From contig OW121743.1 in assembly GCA_933228675.1 (NCBI GenBank), positions 53,693,903 to 53,757,902 of the forward strand: a stretch of DNA of 64,000 nt. Direction: 5' to 3'. Below are positions 1 to 12,675 of the stretch, piece after piece. Made by a program: the position numbers and the translations under genes. Source of the stretch: Stomorhina lunata. Its lineage: Eukaryota; Arthropoda; Insecta; Diptera; Rhiniidae. Positions within the stretch are counted from its first letter, which is position 1. Each line of letters begins with the position of its first letter. Below the pieces are notes generated by a model, which searched no databases, was not told where the DNA came from, and worked only from the letters and a program-made list of their open reading frames with translations.

Positions 1-1019
1 GTAGACCGATACCTTAAATTTTTCACTTGTTTTATACAAATTTATATGCATAAATTTGTTACACCCATTTGATAAGATTAATCACGGTAGCAATATAAAA
101 ATTTTACATCAAATTAATCATTAATATTAACCCTCTTCCCTATCATAAAAAACCCAGATTCCATTAAATTTTTATTAATTATCTTAAACAAGAAAATGTC
201 TAGTTTTTAAAATATCCAAGGTTTGTTTTTTATTTAAATTTTGTTAACAAATTTAATAAAATCTTCAGGGAATCAATTAGAGGAATTTGGAAAAAATTTG
301 CAAAAATCTAAGGCTTCTAAAAAGTGGTTAAAGGACTCAAAATCGAATCAAATGCGAATTATAAAGCAATTGTTTGAAGCGGAATTAAGCTACAAGGTCG
401 TTATAGACATTGAATACTTCTAATGTCTATCTAAATCCAAGTATTTATGGTTAAATACTGTTGATCGTCTCCATTAGCACATTATTCAGATTTGAAAAGT
501 CATCTTATGTATCCATCAAATCAATTCAGAAGGTATTTATGAGTTTCTGAATACATGAATGTTATCAACCGTATAAACATGTTAATAGTATTTTACAACT
601 TAGATCTATCAGATGGATTTATATCTAGTACTTCAATACGAGTAGCAGCATCTGATTGTAAACAATCATCTTCAATAATTTTTATTGTTAAAAACATCAA
701 AATGTTAATGAACTCTTGACTAATGAACAGAAAACAATAAATTTTTTTGTTTAGTTTTTTTTCCAATCGTTTCTTCCATTTTGGGCATTTTAAACTTATT
801 TTTGGGTGGTCATATTTTGAAAACCAAAAATCGAAAGTGTTAATTGGAAATCGTTATTTCCCTAAGCAATTGTATAGTTTTGAAAACCAAAAAAACTTGT
901 AGCTCAACTTTGAACCCCTGAGGCTTATTCTGTTATCCCCAAATAATCAATAAATTTTATGATTAGAAGCTCAATTGTCTAGTAATGAGGGCATTTAGAG
1001 GCATTTTTCCACAAACTTT
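1..1019. other. AT-rich region, no recognised gene
   Basis: No gene is recognised here. A 60-codon open frame at 241-423 has no splice context or family resemblance that I can see. A perfect 9-bp stem (ATAGACATT / AATGTCTAT) with a 10-nt loop lies at 403-430. An imperfect inverted match (around ATGCGAATTATA) links about 345-365 with about 1078-1102, but it is too short to define an element. Confidence 0.5.
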
Positions 1020-3832
1020 GACATAAAAAAATTTTTAATAGAAAAATTCAGTTTTATTTTGATATTTTTCATAGACACTATAATTCGCATTTAATTTGAT
1101 TCAGAAATTAGATATAATGAGTGGTTTTCGATCTGTCTAGAATAAAGAATACGTTTTCTAATAACATATTTTTAAAACATATATAGAAAACTTTTAAAAA
1201 AGCAAAATTTTCTCTAGAAAAAATTTAATAACAAAATATTTCCTATAATATTTCCTTTTAATAATGAAAAATTTTCCATAGAAAATTTTGTTTAAATTTT
1301 TTTATATATAACATCAATATAAAACATTTTTCTACAGAAAATTTTTCGATACAAAAAATTTTTATATAGAAAATTTTCTATAGAAATTTTTGAAAAATTT
1401 TCTAAAAAAAATTTTTATCTCTAAAAATTTTTTTGGTACATTTTTGTATTGAAAAATTTTTTATAGAGAAATTATTGTCTCTAAAAATATAATATAGAAA
1501 ATTTTTCGTTATAAAAAATTTTTCTCTTTTTCGTTATTAAAAATTTTTCCATAGAAAATTTTTCGTTATTAAAATTTTTTTTTATAGAAAATTTTTCGTT
1601 ATTAAAAATTTTTCTATAGAAAATTTTTAAACATAAACAATTTTTGGTTATAAAAAATTTTTTGATATAAAAAAATTTTCTATAGAAATTTTTGATATAA
1701 AAAATTTTTCTATAGAAAATTTTTCGTTCGTAAAAATTTTTCGTTCGTAAAAATTTTTCTATAGAAAATTTTTCGTTATTAAAAATTTTTCTATAGAAAA
1801 TTTTTCGTTATTAAAAATTTTTCTATAGAAAATTTTTCGTTATTAAACATTTTTCTATAGAAAATTTTTCGTTATTAAACATTTTTCTATAGAAAATTTT
1901 TCGTTATTAAACATTTTTCTATAGAAAATTTTTCGTTATTAAAAATTTTTCTATAGAAAATTTTTCGTTATTAAAAATTTTTCTATAGAAAATTTTTCGT
2001 CATTAAAAATTTTTCTATAGAAAATTTTTCGTTATTAAACATTTTTCGATAGAAAATTTTTCGTTATTAAACATTTTTCTATAGAAAATTTTTTGTTATT
2101 AAAAATTTTTCTATAGAAAAATGTTCGTTATTAAAAATTTTTCTATAGAAAATTTTTCGTTATTAAAAAATGTTCTATAGAAAATTTTTCGTTATTAAAA
2201 AATTTTCTATAGAAAACTTTTCGTTATTAAAAATTTTTCTATAGAAAATTTTTCGTTATTAAAAAATTTTCTATAGAAAATTTTTCGTTATTAAAAAATT
2301 TTCTATAGAAAATTTTTCGTTATTAAAAAATTTTCTATAGAAAATTTTTCGTTATTAAAAAATTTTCTATAGAAAATTTTTCGTTATTAAAAAATTTTCT
2401 ATAGAAAATTTTTCGTTATTAAAAAATTTTCTATAGAAAATTTTTCGTTATTAAAAAATTTTCTATAGAAAATTTTTCGTTATTAAAAAATTTTCTATAG
2501 AAAATTTTTCGTTATTAAAAAATTTTCTATAGAAAATTTTTCGTTATTAAAAAATTTTCTATAGAAAATTTTTCGTTATTAAAAAATTTTCTATAGAAAA
2601 TTTTTCGTTATTAAAAAATTTTCTATAGAAAATTTTTCGTTATTAAAAAATTTTCTATAGAAAATTTTTCGTTATTAAAAAATTTTCTATAGAAAATTTT
2701 TCGTTATTAAAAAATTTTCTATAGAAAATTTTACGTTATTAAAAAATTTTCTATGAAAAATTTTTCGTTATTAAAAAATTTTCTATAGAAAATTTTTCGT
2801 TATTAAAAAATTTTCTATAGAAAATTTTTCGTTATTAAAAAATTTTCTATAGAAAATTTTTCGTTATTAAAAAATTTTCTATAGAAAATTTTTCGTTATT
2901 AAAAATTTTTCTATAGAAAATTTTTCGTTATTAAAAAATTTTCTATAGAAAATTTTTCGTTATTAAAAATTTTTCTATAGAAAATTTTTCGTTATTAAAA
3001 AATTTTCTATAGAAAATTTTTCGTTATTAAAAATTTTTTTATAGAAAATTTTTCGTTATTAAAAATTTTTCTATAGAAAATTTTTAAACATAAACAATTT
3101 TTGGTTATAAAAAATTTTTTGATATAAAAAAATTTTCGATAGAAATTTTTGATATAAAAAATTTTGCTATAGAAAATTTTTCATTCTTAAAAATTTTTCT
3201 ATAGAAAATTTTTCGTTCGTAAAAATTTTTCGTTCGTAAAAATTTTTCTATAGAAAATTTTTCGTTCGTAAAAATTTTTCTATAGAAAATTTTTCGTTAT
3301 TAAAAATTTTTCTATAGAAAATTTTTCGTTATTAAACATTTTTCTATAGAAAATTTTTCGTTATTAAACATTTTTCTATAGAAAATTTTTCGTTATTAAA
3401 AATTTTTCTATAGAAAATTTTTCGTTATTAAAAATTTTTCTATAGAAAATTTTTCGTTATTAAAAATTTTTCTATAGAAAATTTTTCGTTATTAAAAATT
3501 TTTCTATAGAAAATTTTTCGTTATTAAAAATTTTTCTATAGAAAATTTTTCGTTATTAAAAATTTTTCTATAGAAAATTTTTCGTTATTAAAAATTTTTC
3601 TATAGAAAATTTTTCGTTATTAAAAATTTTTCTATAGAAAATTTTTCGTTATTAAAAATTTTTCTATAGAAAATTTTTCGTTATTAAAAATTTTTCTATA
3701 GAAAATTTTTCGTTATTAAAAATTTTTCTATAGAAAATTTTTCGTTATTAAAAATTTTTCTATAGAAAATTTTTCGTTATTAAAAATTTTTCTATAGAAA
3801 ATTTTTCGTTATTAAATGTTTTTCTATATAAA
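1020..3832 (+). repeat. Palindromic-core array 1, plus polarity (32-bp monomer)
   Basis: This is a tandem array whose 32-bp monomer reads CTATAG, A4, T5, CGTTATT, A5-6, T4-5. Each monomer boundary recreates the palindrome TTTTCTATAGAAAA. The left 500 bp is degenerate and 1790-3830 is nearly homogeneous. Two sub-variants alternate: A5T5 at about 1790-2200 and 3280-3830, and A6T4 at about 2200-2900. A motif-rich segment with AAACATAAAC and CGTTCGT linkers occurs at about 1629-1760 and again at about 3086-3280. This indicates a direct duplication with a period near 1.46 kb. Short open frames in the array are chance products of the repeat. Confidence 0.93.
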
Positions 3833-4078
3833 AAATTTTCGACAGAAAATTATTCCATACAAAAAATTTTCTGTACAAAATTTTTCATTATAAGAGGTTT
3901 TCTGTTAAATATTTCTTATTGCAAAAAGTTTTCTATTAAAAATTTTCTATAGAGAAATTTTTGTCTCAAAAAATTTTCTATTGAAAACTTTTCATACTGA
4001 AAAATTTCTACATAAATTTAATAACAAACAATTTTCTATAGAAAAATTTTTAATAATGAAAAATTTTCTATAGAAAAA
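3833..4078. repeat. Junction segment, direct copy 1 (matches 5117-5362)
   Basis: About 245 bp of diverged array sequence, including GACAGAAAATTATTCC and TTCATTATAAGAGG, recurs almost unchanged 1284 bp downstream at 5117-5362. It lies exactly where monomer polarity flips from plus to minus. It therefore marks the centre of an inverted array and one end of a local duplication. Confidence 0.85.
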
Positions 4079-5116
4079 CTTTTAATAACGAAAAATTTTC
4101 TATAGAAAAATTTTTAATAACGAAAAATTTTCTATAGAAAAATTTTTAATAACGAAAAATTTTCTATAGAAAAATTTTTAATAACGAAAAATTTTCTATA
4201 GAAAAATTTTTAATAACGAAAAATTTTCTATAGAAAAATTTTTAATAACGAAAAATTTTCTATAGAAAAATTTTTAATAACGAAAAATTTTCTATAGAAA
4301 ATTTTTTAATAACGAAAAATTTTCTATAGAAAATTTTTTAATAACGAAAAATTTTCTATAGAAAATTTTTTAATAACGAAAAATTTTCTATAGAAAATTT
4401 TTTAATAACGTAAAATTTTTTATAGAAAATTTTTTAATAACGTAAAATTTTCTATAGAAAATTTTTTAATAACGAAAAATTTTCTATAGAAAATTTTTTA
4501 ATAACGAAAAATTTTCTATAGAAAATTTTTTAATAACGAAAAATTTTCTATAGAAAATTTTTTAATAACGAAAAATTTTCTATAGAAAATTTTTTAATAA
4601 CGAAAAATTTTCTATAGAAAAATTTTTAATAACGAAAAATTTTCTACAGAAAAATTTTTAATAACGAAAAATTTTCTATAGAAAAATTTTTAATAACGAA
4701 AAATTTTCTATAGAAAAATTTTTAATAACGAAAAATTTTCTATAGAAAAATTTTTAATAACGAAAAATTTTCTATAGAAAAATTTTTAATAACGAAAAAT
4801 TTTCTATAGAAAAATTTTTAATAACGAAAAATTTTCTATAGAAAAATTTTTAATAACGAAAAATTTTCTATAGAAAAATTTTTAATAACGAAAAATTTTC
4901 TATAGAAAAATTTTTAATAACGAAAAATTTTCTATAGAAAAATTTTTACGAACGAAAAATTTTTTTATAGAAAAATTTTTACGAACGAAAAATTTTCTAT
5001 AGAAAAATTTTTACGAACGAAAAATTTTTACGAACGAAAAATTTTCTATAGAAAAATTTTTACGAACGAAAAATTTTCTATAGAAAAATTTTTACGAACG
5101 AAAAATTTTCTATAGA
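4030..5116 (-). repeat. Palindromic-core array 1, minus polarity
   Basis: The same 32-bp monomer as in 1020-3832, read as its reverse complement (T-tract, AATAACG, A5, T4, CTATAG). The sub-variants are mirrored too: A5T5-type units, then A6T4-type at about 4290-4620, then A5T5, then units with ACGAACG linkers (the complement of CGTTCGT) at about 4945-5110. The array therefore forms a kilobase-scale inverted repeat with the plus-polarity array. Confidence 0.9.
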
Positions 5117-5795
5117 AAATTTTCGACAGAAAATTATTCCATACAAAAAACTTTCTGTACAAAATTTTTCATTATAAGAGGTTTTCTGTTAAATATTTCT
5201 TATTGCAAAAAGTTTTCTATTAAAAATTTTCTATAGAGAAATTTTTGTCTCAAAAAATTTTCTATTGAAAACTTTTCATACTGAAAAATTTCTACATAAA
5301 TTTAATAACAAACAATTTTCTATAGAAAAATTTTTAATAATGAAAAATTTTCTATAGAAAAATTTTTATATTGAAAAATTTTTTATATCGAAAAATTTTC
5401 TATAGAAAATTTTTTCATAACGAAAAATTTTCTATAAAAAAATTTTTTCATAACAAAAAATTTTTCGATATAAATAATTTTTCAATATAAAAATGTTTCT
5501 ATAGAAAATTGTTCATTATTGAAAATTTTTCTATAGAAAATTATTTCATAATGAAAAATTTGTTATAGAAAGTTTTTTCATAACGAAAATTTTATATATC
5601 AAAAATTTTCTATACAAAATTTTTTGTTATACAAAAATTTTCTAACTATTTTGTAATTTTTTTTTTAGACAATTTTCAATAGAAAAATTAAAAAAAAAAA
5701 AATTTAAAAACTTTTAATATAACAAATTTTTTATAGAAAAATTTTTATATCGAAAAATTTTCTATAGAAAAATTTGTATATAAACAAATTTTTTA
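5117..5795 (-). repeat. Junction segment copy 2 and degenerate array tail
   Basis: Positions 5117-5362 repeat 3833-4078. The remaining sequence is diverged minus-polarity monomers with ATATCG and CATAACG linkers, fading out near 5795. Confidence 0.8.
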
Positions 5796-6789
5796 TAGAA
5801 AGGAAAGCTTACATGCCGGTCTAACTTGATCTAGTCTAAAATTTATATATTGAAACATTTTGGTTTTGTAAAGACATTTTCAATAATTAATTTTAGTTGC
5901 AATATAAATGTTTAAAAATTTAAATACATAATTGCACGCCTCTTAAATATGACATGACATTGCTGTCATGTAAAGACGGGTTATAAATCTTCTTAGCATT
6001 TTTTTTAATAGGAGTACAAGTACTTTGTGGCCAAGATGACCTTAAACAGATTTTATTTTTATTTAATTTTTTTGGTTTAAGTGTTACAGAATTTTAAAAC
6101 ATTTAATTTTTTTTATGGTTGTTCAAAAAGAGAAAAAAATTAAGTTGTGGTCATACATCATCATTATCATCAGATTTTGTTGAAAATCAGGTCTTTATTA
6201 TGGAGTTTTTTTGTAACAAACATTTTTTAATGGAGTTCTTAAGCGGCTTAGCCCCGGCTATTCTTCATACTTGGACAACAAAGTCCATTAATTAGTTTAA
6301 TCAAAATTAATACATTTTATTCAGAAGTTTAATGTCTAAACTTTAATTTGTAATTATCATTATTTTAATTATATTTTTATGTGTAACCAAGTAAATCAGT
6401 CGGTCAGTCAGTCTCTGGTGCACAAAATCAGTCAGAAGAAAAATAAGTCCGTCCGATTGCAGTTTTTTTGTGACATTGAAGAAACCACCTTCTGAAAGTC
6501 GTTGCTACTTTTCATTTCAGTTTCTTTAACTTAAGATTTGATCTTAACCCAATCAAGGAAACCAGTTTTGAAACTTTGTTTTGAAATTTAATATATTTTT
6601 GTTATTTTATTTTTATTTCGATATTCTTTAAATTGAACAAAAAAAAACGGTAAAATTATATATAAAGTACAATTTAGCGAAATAAACACTTAAGTATTTA
6701 GACGATTTAAAAAATTTGAGTCATAATTTTGTTTTTTTTTTAATTAAATAATTAAATATAAAATTGAAGCAAACAATAGAATTTAATTT
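5796..6789. other. Spacer between arrays, no gene seen
   Basis: About 1 kb without monomers. It contains short CAGTCAGTC and GTCCGTCC runs near 6400-6450, of the kind common inside fly interspersed repeats. No open frame, RNA gene or terminal repeats are recognised. Confidence 0.5.
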
Positions 6790-9475
6790 TTAGATATTAA
6801 CTATTTTTATGAATATACATTTTTTTCTATAAAATATTTTTCAATAAGAGCATTCTTCTACAGAAATTTTTTTGACGTAAGAATTAGTCCATAGAAAATT
6901 TTTTGATATAAAATTAAAAATTTTTAAAATTAAACAAAAAAATGTATAGAAAGTTTTTCAATATAAAAATTACTTTAGCCAAAAATTTTCAAAAAATATT
7001 TTTCTCTAGAAAGTTTTTCAATATAAAAACTTTTCTATAGAATGTCTTTCAAATATTCTTTTATAAAAAACTTTTTTCGGAACGCAAATTTTTCCATAGA
7101 AAATTTTTCGTTACAAAAAAAATTTTTTAGAAAATTTTTCGTTACAAAAAAAAAATTTTCTATAGAAAAAAAATTTCTGCAGAAAATTTTTCGTTATAAA
7201 AAAAATTTTACGTTTTAAAAAAATTTTCTACAGAAAATGTTTCGTTATAAAAATAGTTTCTAAAAAAAATGTTTATATTTTTCATATAAAAAATTTTGTA
7301 TAGAAAATGTTTCATTATTAAAATTTTTTCTATTGAAAATTTTTCAGTATAAATATTTTTCCATACAAAATTTGTATATCCAAAATTTTTCAATATTAAA
7401 ATTTTTCGATAGAAAATTTTTCGATATAAAAATTTTTTATAGAAAATTTTTCGATGCAAAAATTTTTCTATAGAAAAATTTTCGATATAAAAATTTTTTA
7501 TAGAAAATTTTCGATAGAAAATTTTTCGTTACAAAAAAAAATTTTCTATAGAAAATTTTTTGTTATAAAAAAAAATTCTGCAGAAAATTTTTCGTTATAA
7601 AAAAAAATTTACGTTATAAAAAAATTTTCTACAGAAAATGTTTCGTTATAAAAATAGTTTCTAAAAAAAAATTTTATATTTTTCATATTAAAAATTTTCT
7701 ATAGAAAATTTTTCGTTATTAAAATTTTTTCTATTGAAATTTTTTCAATAGAAAAAATTTTTCCATACAAAATTTGTATATCCAAAATTTTTCAATAGAA
7801 CATTTTTCTATAGAAAATTTTTTGATACAAAAATTTTTCTATGGAAAATTTTTCGATATAAAAATTTTTTATAGAAAATTTTTCGATATAAAAATTTTTC
7901 GTCATAAAAATTTTTCGTTATAAAAATTTTTCGATAGAAAATTTTTCGTTAAAAAAAAAATTTCTATAAAAAATTGTTCATTACAAAAAAAAAAAAATCT
8001 GCAGAAAATTTTTCGTTATAAAAAAAATTTTACGTTTTAAAAAAATTTTCTACAGAAAATGTTTCGTTATAAAAATAGTTTCTAAAAAAAATGTTAATAT
8101 TTTTCATATTAAAAATTTTATATAGAAAATTTTTCGTTATTAAAATTTTTTCTATTGAAAATTTTTCAATATAAAAATTTTTCTATACAAAATTTGTATA
8201 TCCAAAATTTTTCAATATTAAAATTTTTCAATAGAAAATTTTTCTATAGAAAATTTTTTGATACAAAAATTTTTCTATGGAAAATTTTTCGATATAAAAA
8301 TTTTTTATAGAAAATTTTTCGATATAAAAATTTTTATATAGAAAATTTCTCGTTATAAAAATTTTTCGATAGAAAATTTTTCGTTAAAAAAAATTTCTAT
8401 AGAAAATTTTTCATTACAAAAAAAAAAATCTGCAGAAAATTTTTCGTTATAAAAAAAATTTTACGTTATAAAAAAATTTTCTACAGAAAATGTTTCGTTA
8501 TAAAAATAGTTTCTAAAAAAAATGTTTATATTTTTCATATTAAAAATTTTATATAGAAAATTTTTAGTTATTAAAATTTTTTATATTGAAAATTTTTTAA
8601 TATAAAAATTTTTCCATACAAAATTTGTATATCCAAAATTTTTCAATAATAAAATTTTTCAATAGAAAATTTTTCGATATTAAAATTTTTCTATAGAAAA
8701 TTTTTTCATACAAAAATTTTTCTATAGAAAATTTTTCGATATAACAATTTTTTTTAGAAAATTCTTCAATATAAAAATTTTTCTGTAGAAAATTTTTCGA
8801 TAGAAAATTTTTCATTATAAAAATTTTTCGATAGAAAATTTTTCGTTATACAAATTTTTCGATAGAAAATTTTTCATTATAAAAATTTTTCGATAAAAAA
8901 TTTTTCGTTATAAACATTTTTCGATAGAAAATTTTTCGTTATAAAAAATTTCTGCAGAAAATTTTTCATTATAAAAATATTTTCTATAGAAAATTGTTCG
9001 ATATTAAAATTTTTCCAGATAAAAATTTTTCTATAGAAAATTTTTCATATAAAAATGTTTCCATAAAAAATTTTTCGATATACAAATTTTTTTATAGAAA
9101 TTTTTTTAATGTTAAAATTTTTGCAAACCAATTTTTCGACATAAAAATTTTACTATAGAGAATTTTTTGATATAAATATGTTTCTATAGAAAATTTTTCG
9201 ATATACAAATTTTTCTATAGAAAATTTTTCGTTATAAAAAAAATTTTCTGCAGAAAATTTTTCATAATAAAAATATCTTTTGTAGAAAGTTTTTTGATAT
9301 AAAAATATTTCGATATAAAAATTTTTCTATAGAAAATTTTTCGATATAAAGATTTTTCTATAGAAAATATTTCGATATAAAAATTTTTCTATAGAAAATA
9401 TTTCGATATGAAAACTTTTCTATAAAAAACATTTCGTTATAAAAATTTTTCTATAGAAAATTGTTCAATATAAAA
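6790..9475 (+). repeat. Palindromic-core array 2, with a 400-430 bp higher-order repeat
   Basis: Plus-polarity monomers with CGATATAAAAA, CGTTATAAAAA and CATATT linkers around TTTTCTATAGAAAA-like cores. A higher-order block, recognisable by CTGCAGAAAATTTTTCGTTA followed by a TACGTT linker and a GTTTCTAAAAA stretch, starts near 7177, 7578, 7999 and 8430. A weak fifth copy is near 8952. Spacings of 401, 421 and 431 bp show block-wise amplification. Open frames on either strand here (for example 7208-7459 and 8597-8815, minus) encode only F/I/K/Y/N-rich strings from the repeat. Confidence 0.9.
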
Positions 9476-9695
9476 TTTTTAAAAGGCTTATCAAAATTTT
9501 AGAACATCAAACATTTAATTATAAAGTTTTACTGTAGTGTATTGCACTAAGATCCCAATTTATTACAATTATTTATTATTATAAAAAATAGTTTTTTGTT
9601 AAAACCAAAAAATGTTGGTGGGGAAACCTTTCCCCAATGCGTTTCGATGGTTGGATCAGGAGGATTATACCTAATTCAAGACAGAGCGAAAATAT
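9476..9695. other. Short spacer, no gene seen
   Basis: About 220 bp of non-array sequence. It contains a relatively GC-rich patch around 9615-9690 (GGTGGGGAAACC followed by TTTCCCC) of unknown origin. Confidence 0.5.
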
Positions 9696-12360
9696 TTAGA
9701 TATAAAAATTTTTCCACAGAAAATTTTTAGATATAAAATTTTTTCTATAGAAAATTTTTATATATAAATATTTTTTCGATATAAAAATTTTTCTATAGAA
9801 AATTTTTTGATATTAAAATTTTTCTATATAAAAAATTTTTTATAGAACATTTTTTGATATAAACATTTTTCTATACAAAATTTTTCGATATAAAAATTTT
9901 TCTGTAGAAAATTTTTCAATATTAAAATTTGTCTATAAAAAAAATTTCGATACAAAGAATTTTATACAGAAAATTTTTCGATATAAAAATTTTTCTATAG
10001 AAATTTTGTCGATATAAAAATTTTTTTATAGAAAATTTTACATATAAAAATTTTTCTTTAAAAAATGTTTCCATAGAATGTTTCCATAAAAATTTTTCGA
10101 TAAAAAGTTTTTCAATATAAACATTTTTCTATACAAAATTTTTCGATATAAAAATTTTTCCATAGAAATTTTTTTGATACACAAATTTTTCTATAGAAAA
10201 TTTTCCGATACAAAAATTTTTCTACAGGAAATTTTTCGATATAAAAATTTTTAAATAGAAAACTTTTAGATATACAAATTTTTCAGTAAAAAATTTTTCG
10301 ATGTAAACATTTTTTTTATAGATAATTTTTCGATATTAAACATTTTTTTATAGAAATTTTTTCGATACAAACATTTTTTCTGTAAAAAATTGTTCGATAT
10401 TAAAAATTTTTTTATTAAAATTTTTTCGATATTAAAATTTTTTCTATAGAAAATTTTTCGATATAAACATTTTTTCTATAAAAAATTGTTGATAATAAAA
10501 ATTTTTTTATAGAATATTTTTCGATATTAAAATTTTTTCTATAGAAAATTTCTCTATAAAAAATTTTTCGATATTAAAAAGTTTTCTATAGAATTTTTTT
10601 TACTAAAAATTTTTCAATAGAAAATTTTTCGAAATTGAAAATATTTCTATAATTTATAATTTGTTCGTTAGAAAAATTTTCTACTTAAATATTTTGAAAA
10701 ATTAGAAATTTTTTCCACTTTCATAGTTTCTATGGAAAATTTTTCGATACAAATATTTTAATATTTTTCGACTTAATTATTTTCTACAGAAAATTTTTCG
10801 GCTTAAATTTTTTCTATAAAAAGTTTTTTTCCTCAAAAATTTTAAGGTAAATTTTCTATGGAAAATTTTTCGACTTAAACATTTTTTTATAGATAATTTT
10901 TTGATATAAATTTTTTTTTTATAGAAATTTTTTCGATACAAACATTTTTTCTGTAAAAAATTTGTCGATATTAAAAATTTTTTTTATAAAAATTTTTTCG
11001 ATATAAACATTTTTTCTATAAAAATTTTTTCGATACAAACATTTTTTCTATAAAAAAATTGTTGATAATAAAAATTTTTTTATAGAATATTTTTCGATAT
11101 TAAAATTTTTTCTATAGAAAATTTCTCTATAAAAAATTTTTCGATATTAAAAAGTTTTCTATAGAATTTTTTTTATTAAAAATTTTTCTACAGAAAATTT
11201 TTCGAAATTGAAAATATTTCTATAATTTATAATTTGTTCGTTAGAAAAATATTCTACTTAAATATTTTTGTATAGAAATTTTTTCCACTTTCATAGTTTC
11301 TATGGAAAATTTTTCGATATAAATATTTTAATATTTTTCGACTTAATATTTAATATTTTTCGACTTAATTATTTTCTACAGAAAATTTTTCGGCTTAAAT
11401 TTTTTCTATAAAAACTTTTTTTCCTCAAAAATTTTAAGGTAAATTTTCTATGGAAAATTTTTTGACTTAAACATTTTTTTTATAGATAATTTTTTGATAT
11501 AAAATTTTTTTTTTATAGAAATTTTTTCGATACAAACATTTTTTCTGTAAAAAAATTTTCGATATTAAAAATTTTTTTATAAAAATTTTTTCGATATAAA
11601 CATTTTTTCTATAAAAATTTTTTCGATACAAACATTTTTTCTATAAAAAATTGTTTGATAATAAAAATTTTTTTATAGAAAATTTCTTTATAAAAAATTT
11701 TTCGATATTAAAATGTTTCTATAGAAAATTTCTCTATAAAAAATTTTTCGATATTAAAAAGTTTTCTATAGAATTTTTTTTTATTAAAAATTTTTCTATA
11801 GAAAATTTTTCGAAATTTAAAATATTTCTATAATTTATAATTTGTTCGTTAGAAAAATTTTCTACTTAAATATTTTTGTATAGAAATTTTTTCCACTTTC
11901 ATAGTTTTTATGGAAAATTTTTCGATTTAAATATTTTAATATTTTTCGACTTAATTATTTTCTATAGAAAATTTTTCGGCTTAAATTTTTTCTATAAAAA
12001 GTTTTTTTCCTCAAAAATTTTAAGGTAAATTTTGTTGAAAATATTTTGACTTAAATATTTTTTGTTGAAAATATTTTGACTTTAATATTTTTTGTACAAA
12101 ATTTTTCGACAAAAATTTTAAGGTAAATTTTGTTGAAAATATTTTGACTTAAATATTTTTTGTTGAAAATATTTTGACTTTAATATTTTTTGTACAAAAT
12201 TTTTCGACATAAATATTTTCTATAGTATATTTTTCGACTTAATTATTTTCAATAGAAAAGTTTTCGACTTAAATATTTTCTAAAGAAAATTTTTTTCACT
12301 GAAAAATTTTAAAGTAACTTTTTTTATAAAAAAATGTTCGACCTAAATATTTTTTTAAGA
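9696..12360 (+). repeat. Palindromic-core array 3, first copy of a 2.1-2.6 kb tandem segment
   Basis: Plus-polarity, diverged monomers with CGATATAAA, CGATACAAAC and CGACTTAAAT linkers. A higher-order block of about 570-610 bp is marked by TTCGAAATTGAAAATATTTC and TTTGTTCGTTAGAAAA. It recurs near 10,570, 11,150 and 11,755 and again downstream. From about 10,568 the segment is repeated starting at about 12,679. Confidence 0.88.
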
Positions 12361-12675
12361 AGATAGGAAGAGTTTTTTTTTTTACATAGACATTGTGTCG
12401 TAAATGCAGGAAGAGTTGTCTGTTAAGAAACGATGACAGTGGGAAGAGTTATATAGAAACGATGATAGTAGGAAGAGTTTTCTATATAGAAGCGATGACA
12501 GTGGGAAGATTTTATATTAAAACGATGACAGTAGGAAGGGTTTTCTATTTAGAAATGATGAAGATGCCAACAAAAATTAGATGAATTAAACAAAATCCGT
12601 TGTTTTAATAAAAATTCTCAATTTTAACGTTTTAAAATCGTTCATTTAATTTAAATAATTGTAGTCTTCTCTTGT
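12361..12675 (+). repeat. Purine-rich cap block, copy 1
   Basis: A block of about 30-32 bp sub-repeats containing GATGACAGTGGGAAGAG and TTTTCTATATAGAA, followed by a unique-looking tail ending near CTTCTCTTGTATT. A second copy lies about 2.61 kb downstream with a handful of substitutions. The 63-codon open frame (12,393-12,584) exists in both copies, but it begins at a non-ATG codon and is explained by the sub-repeat. I do not call it a gene. Confidence 0.85.

Noticed and set aside
241..423. 60-codon frame at the left end
   Set aside because: It starts at a non-ATG codon and shows no domain, splice context or repeat family. The inverted match with about 1,078-1,102 is too short to prove an element. 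It is left as unannotated sequence.
7208..11833. Open frames of 60-83 codons in arrays 2 and 3 (for example 7,208-7,459 and 8,597-8,815 minus; 11,651-11,833 plus)
   Set aside because: They encode only F, K, I, Y, N strings dictated by the tandem monomers. The same applies to 24,971-25,159.
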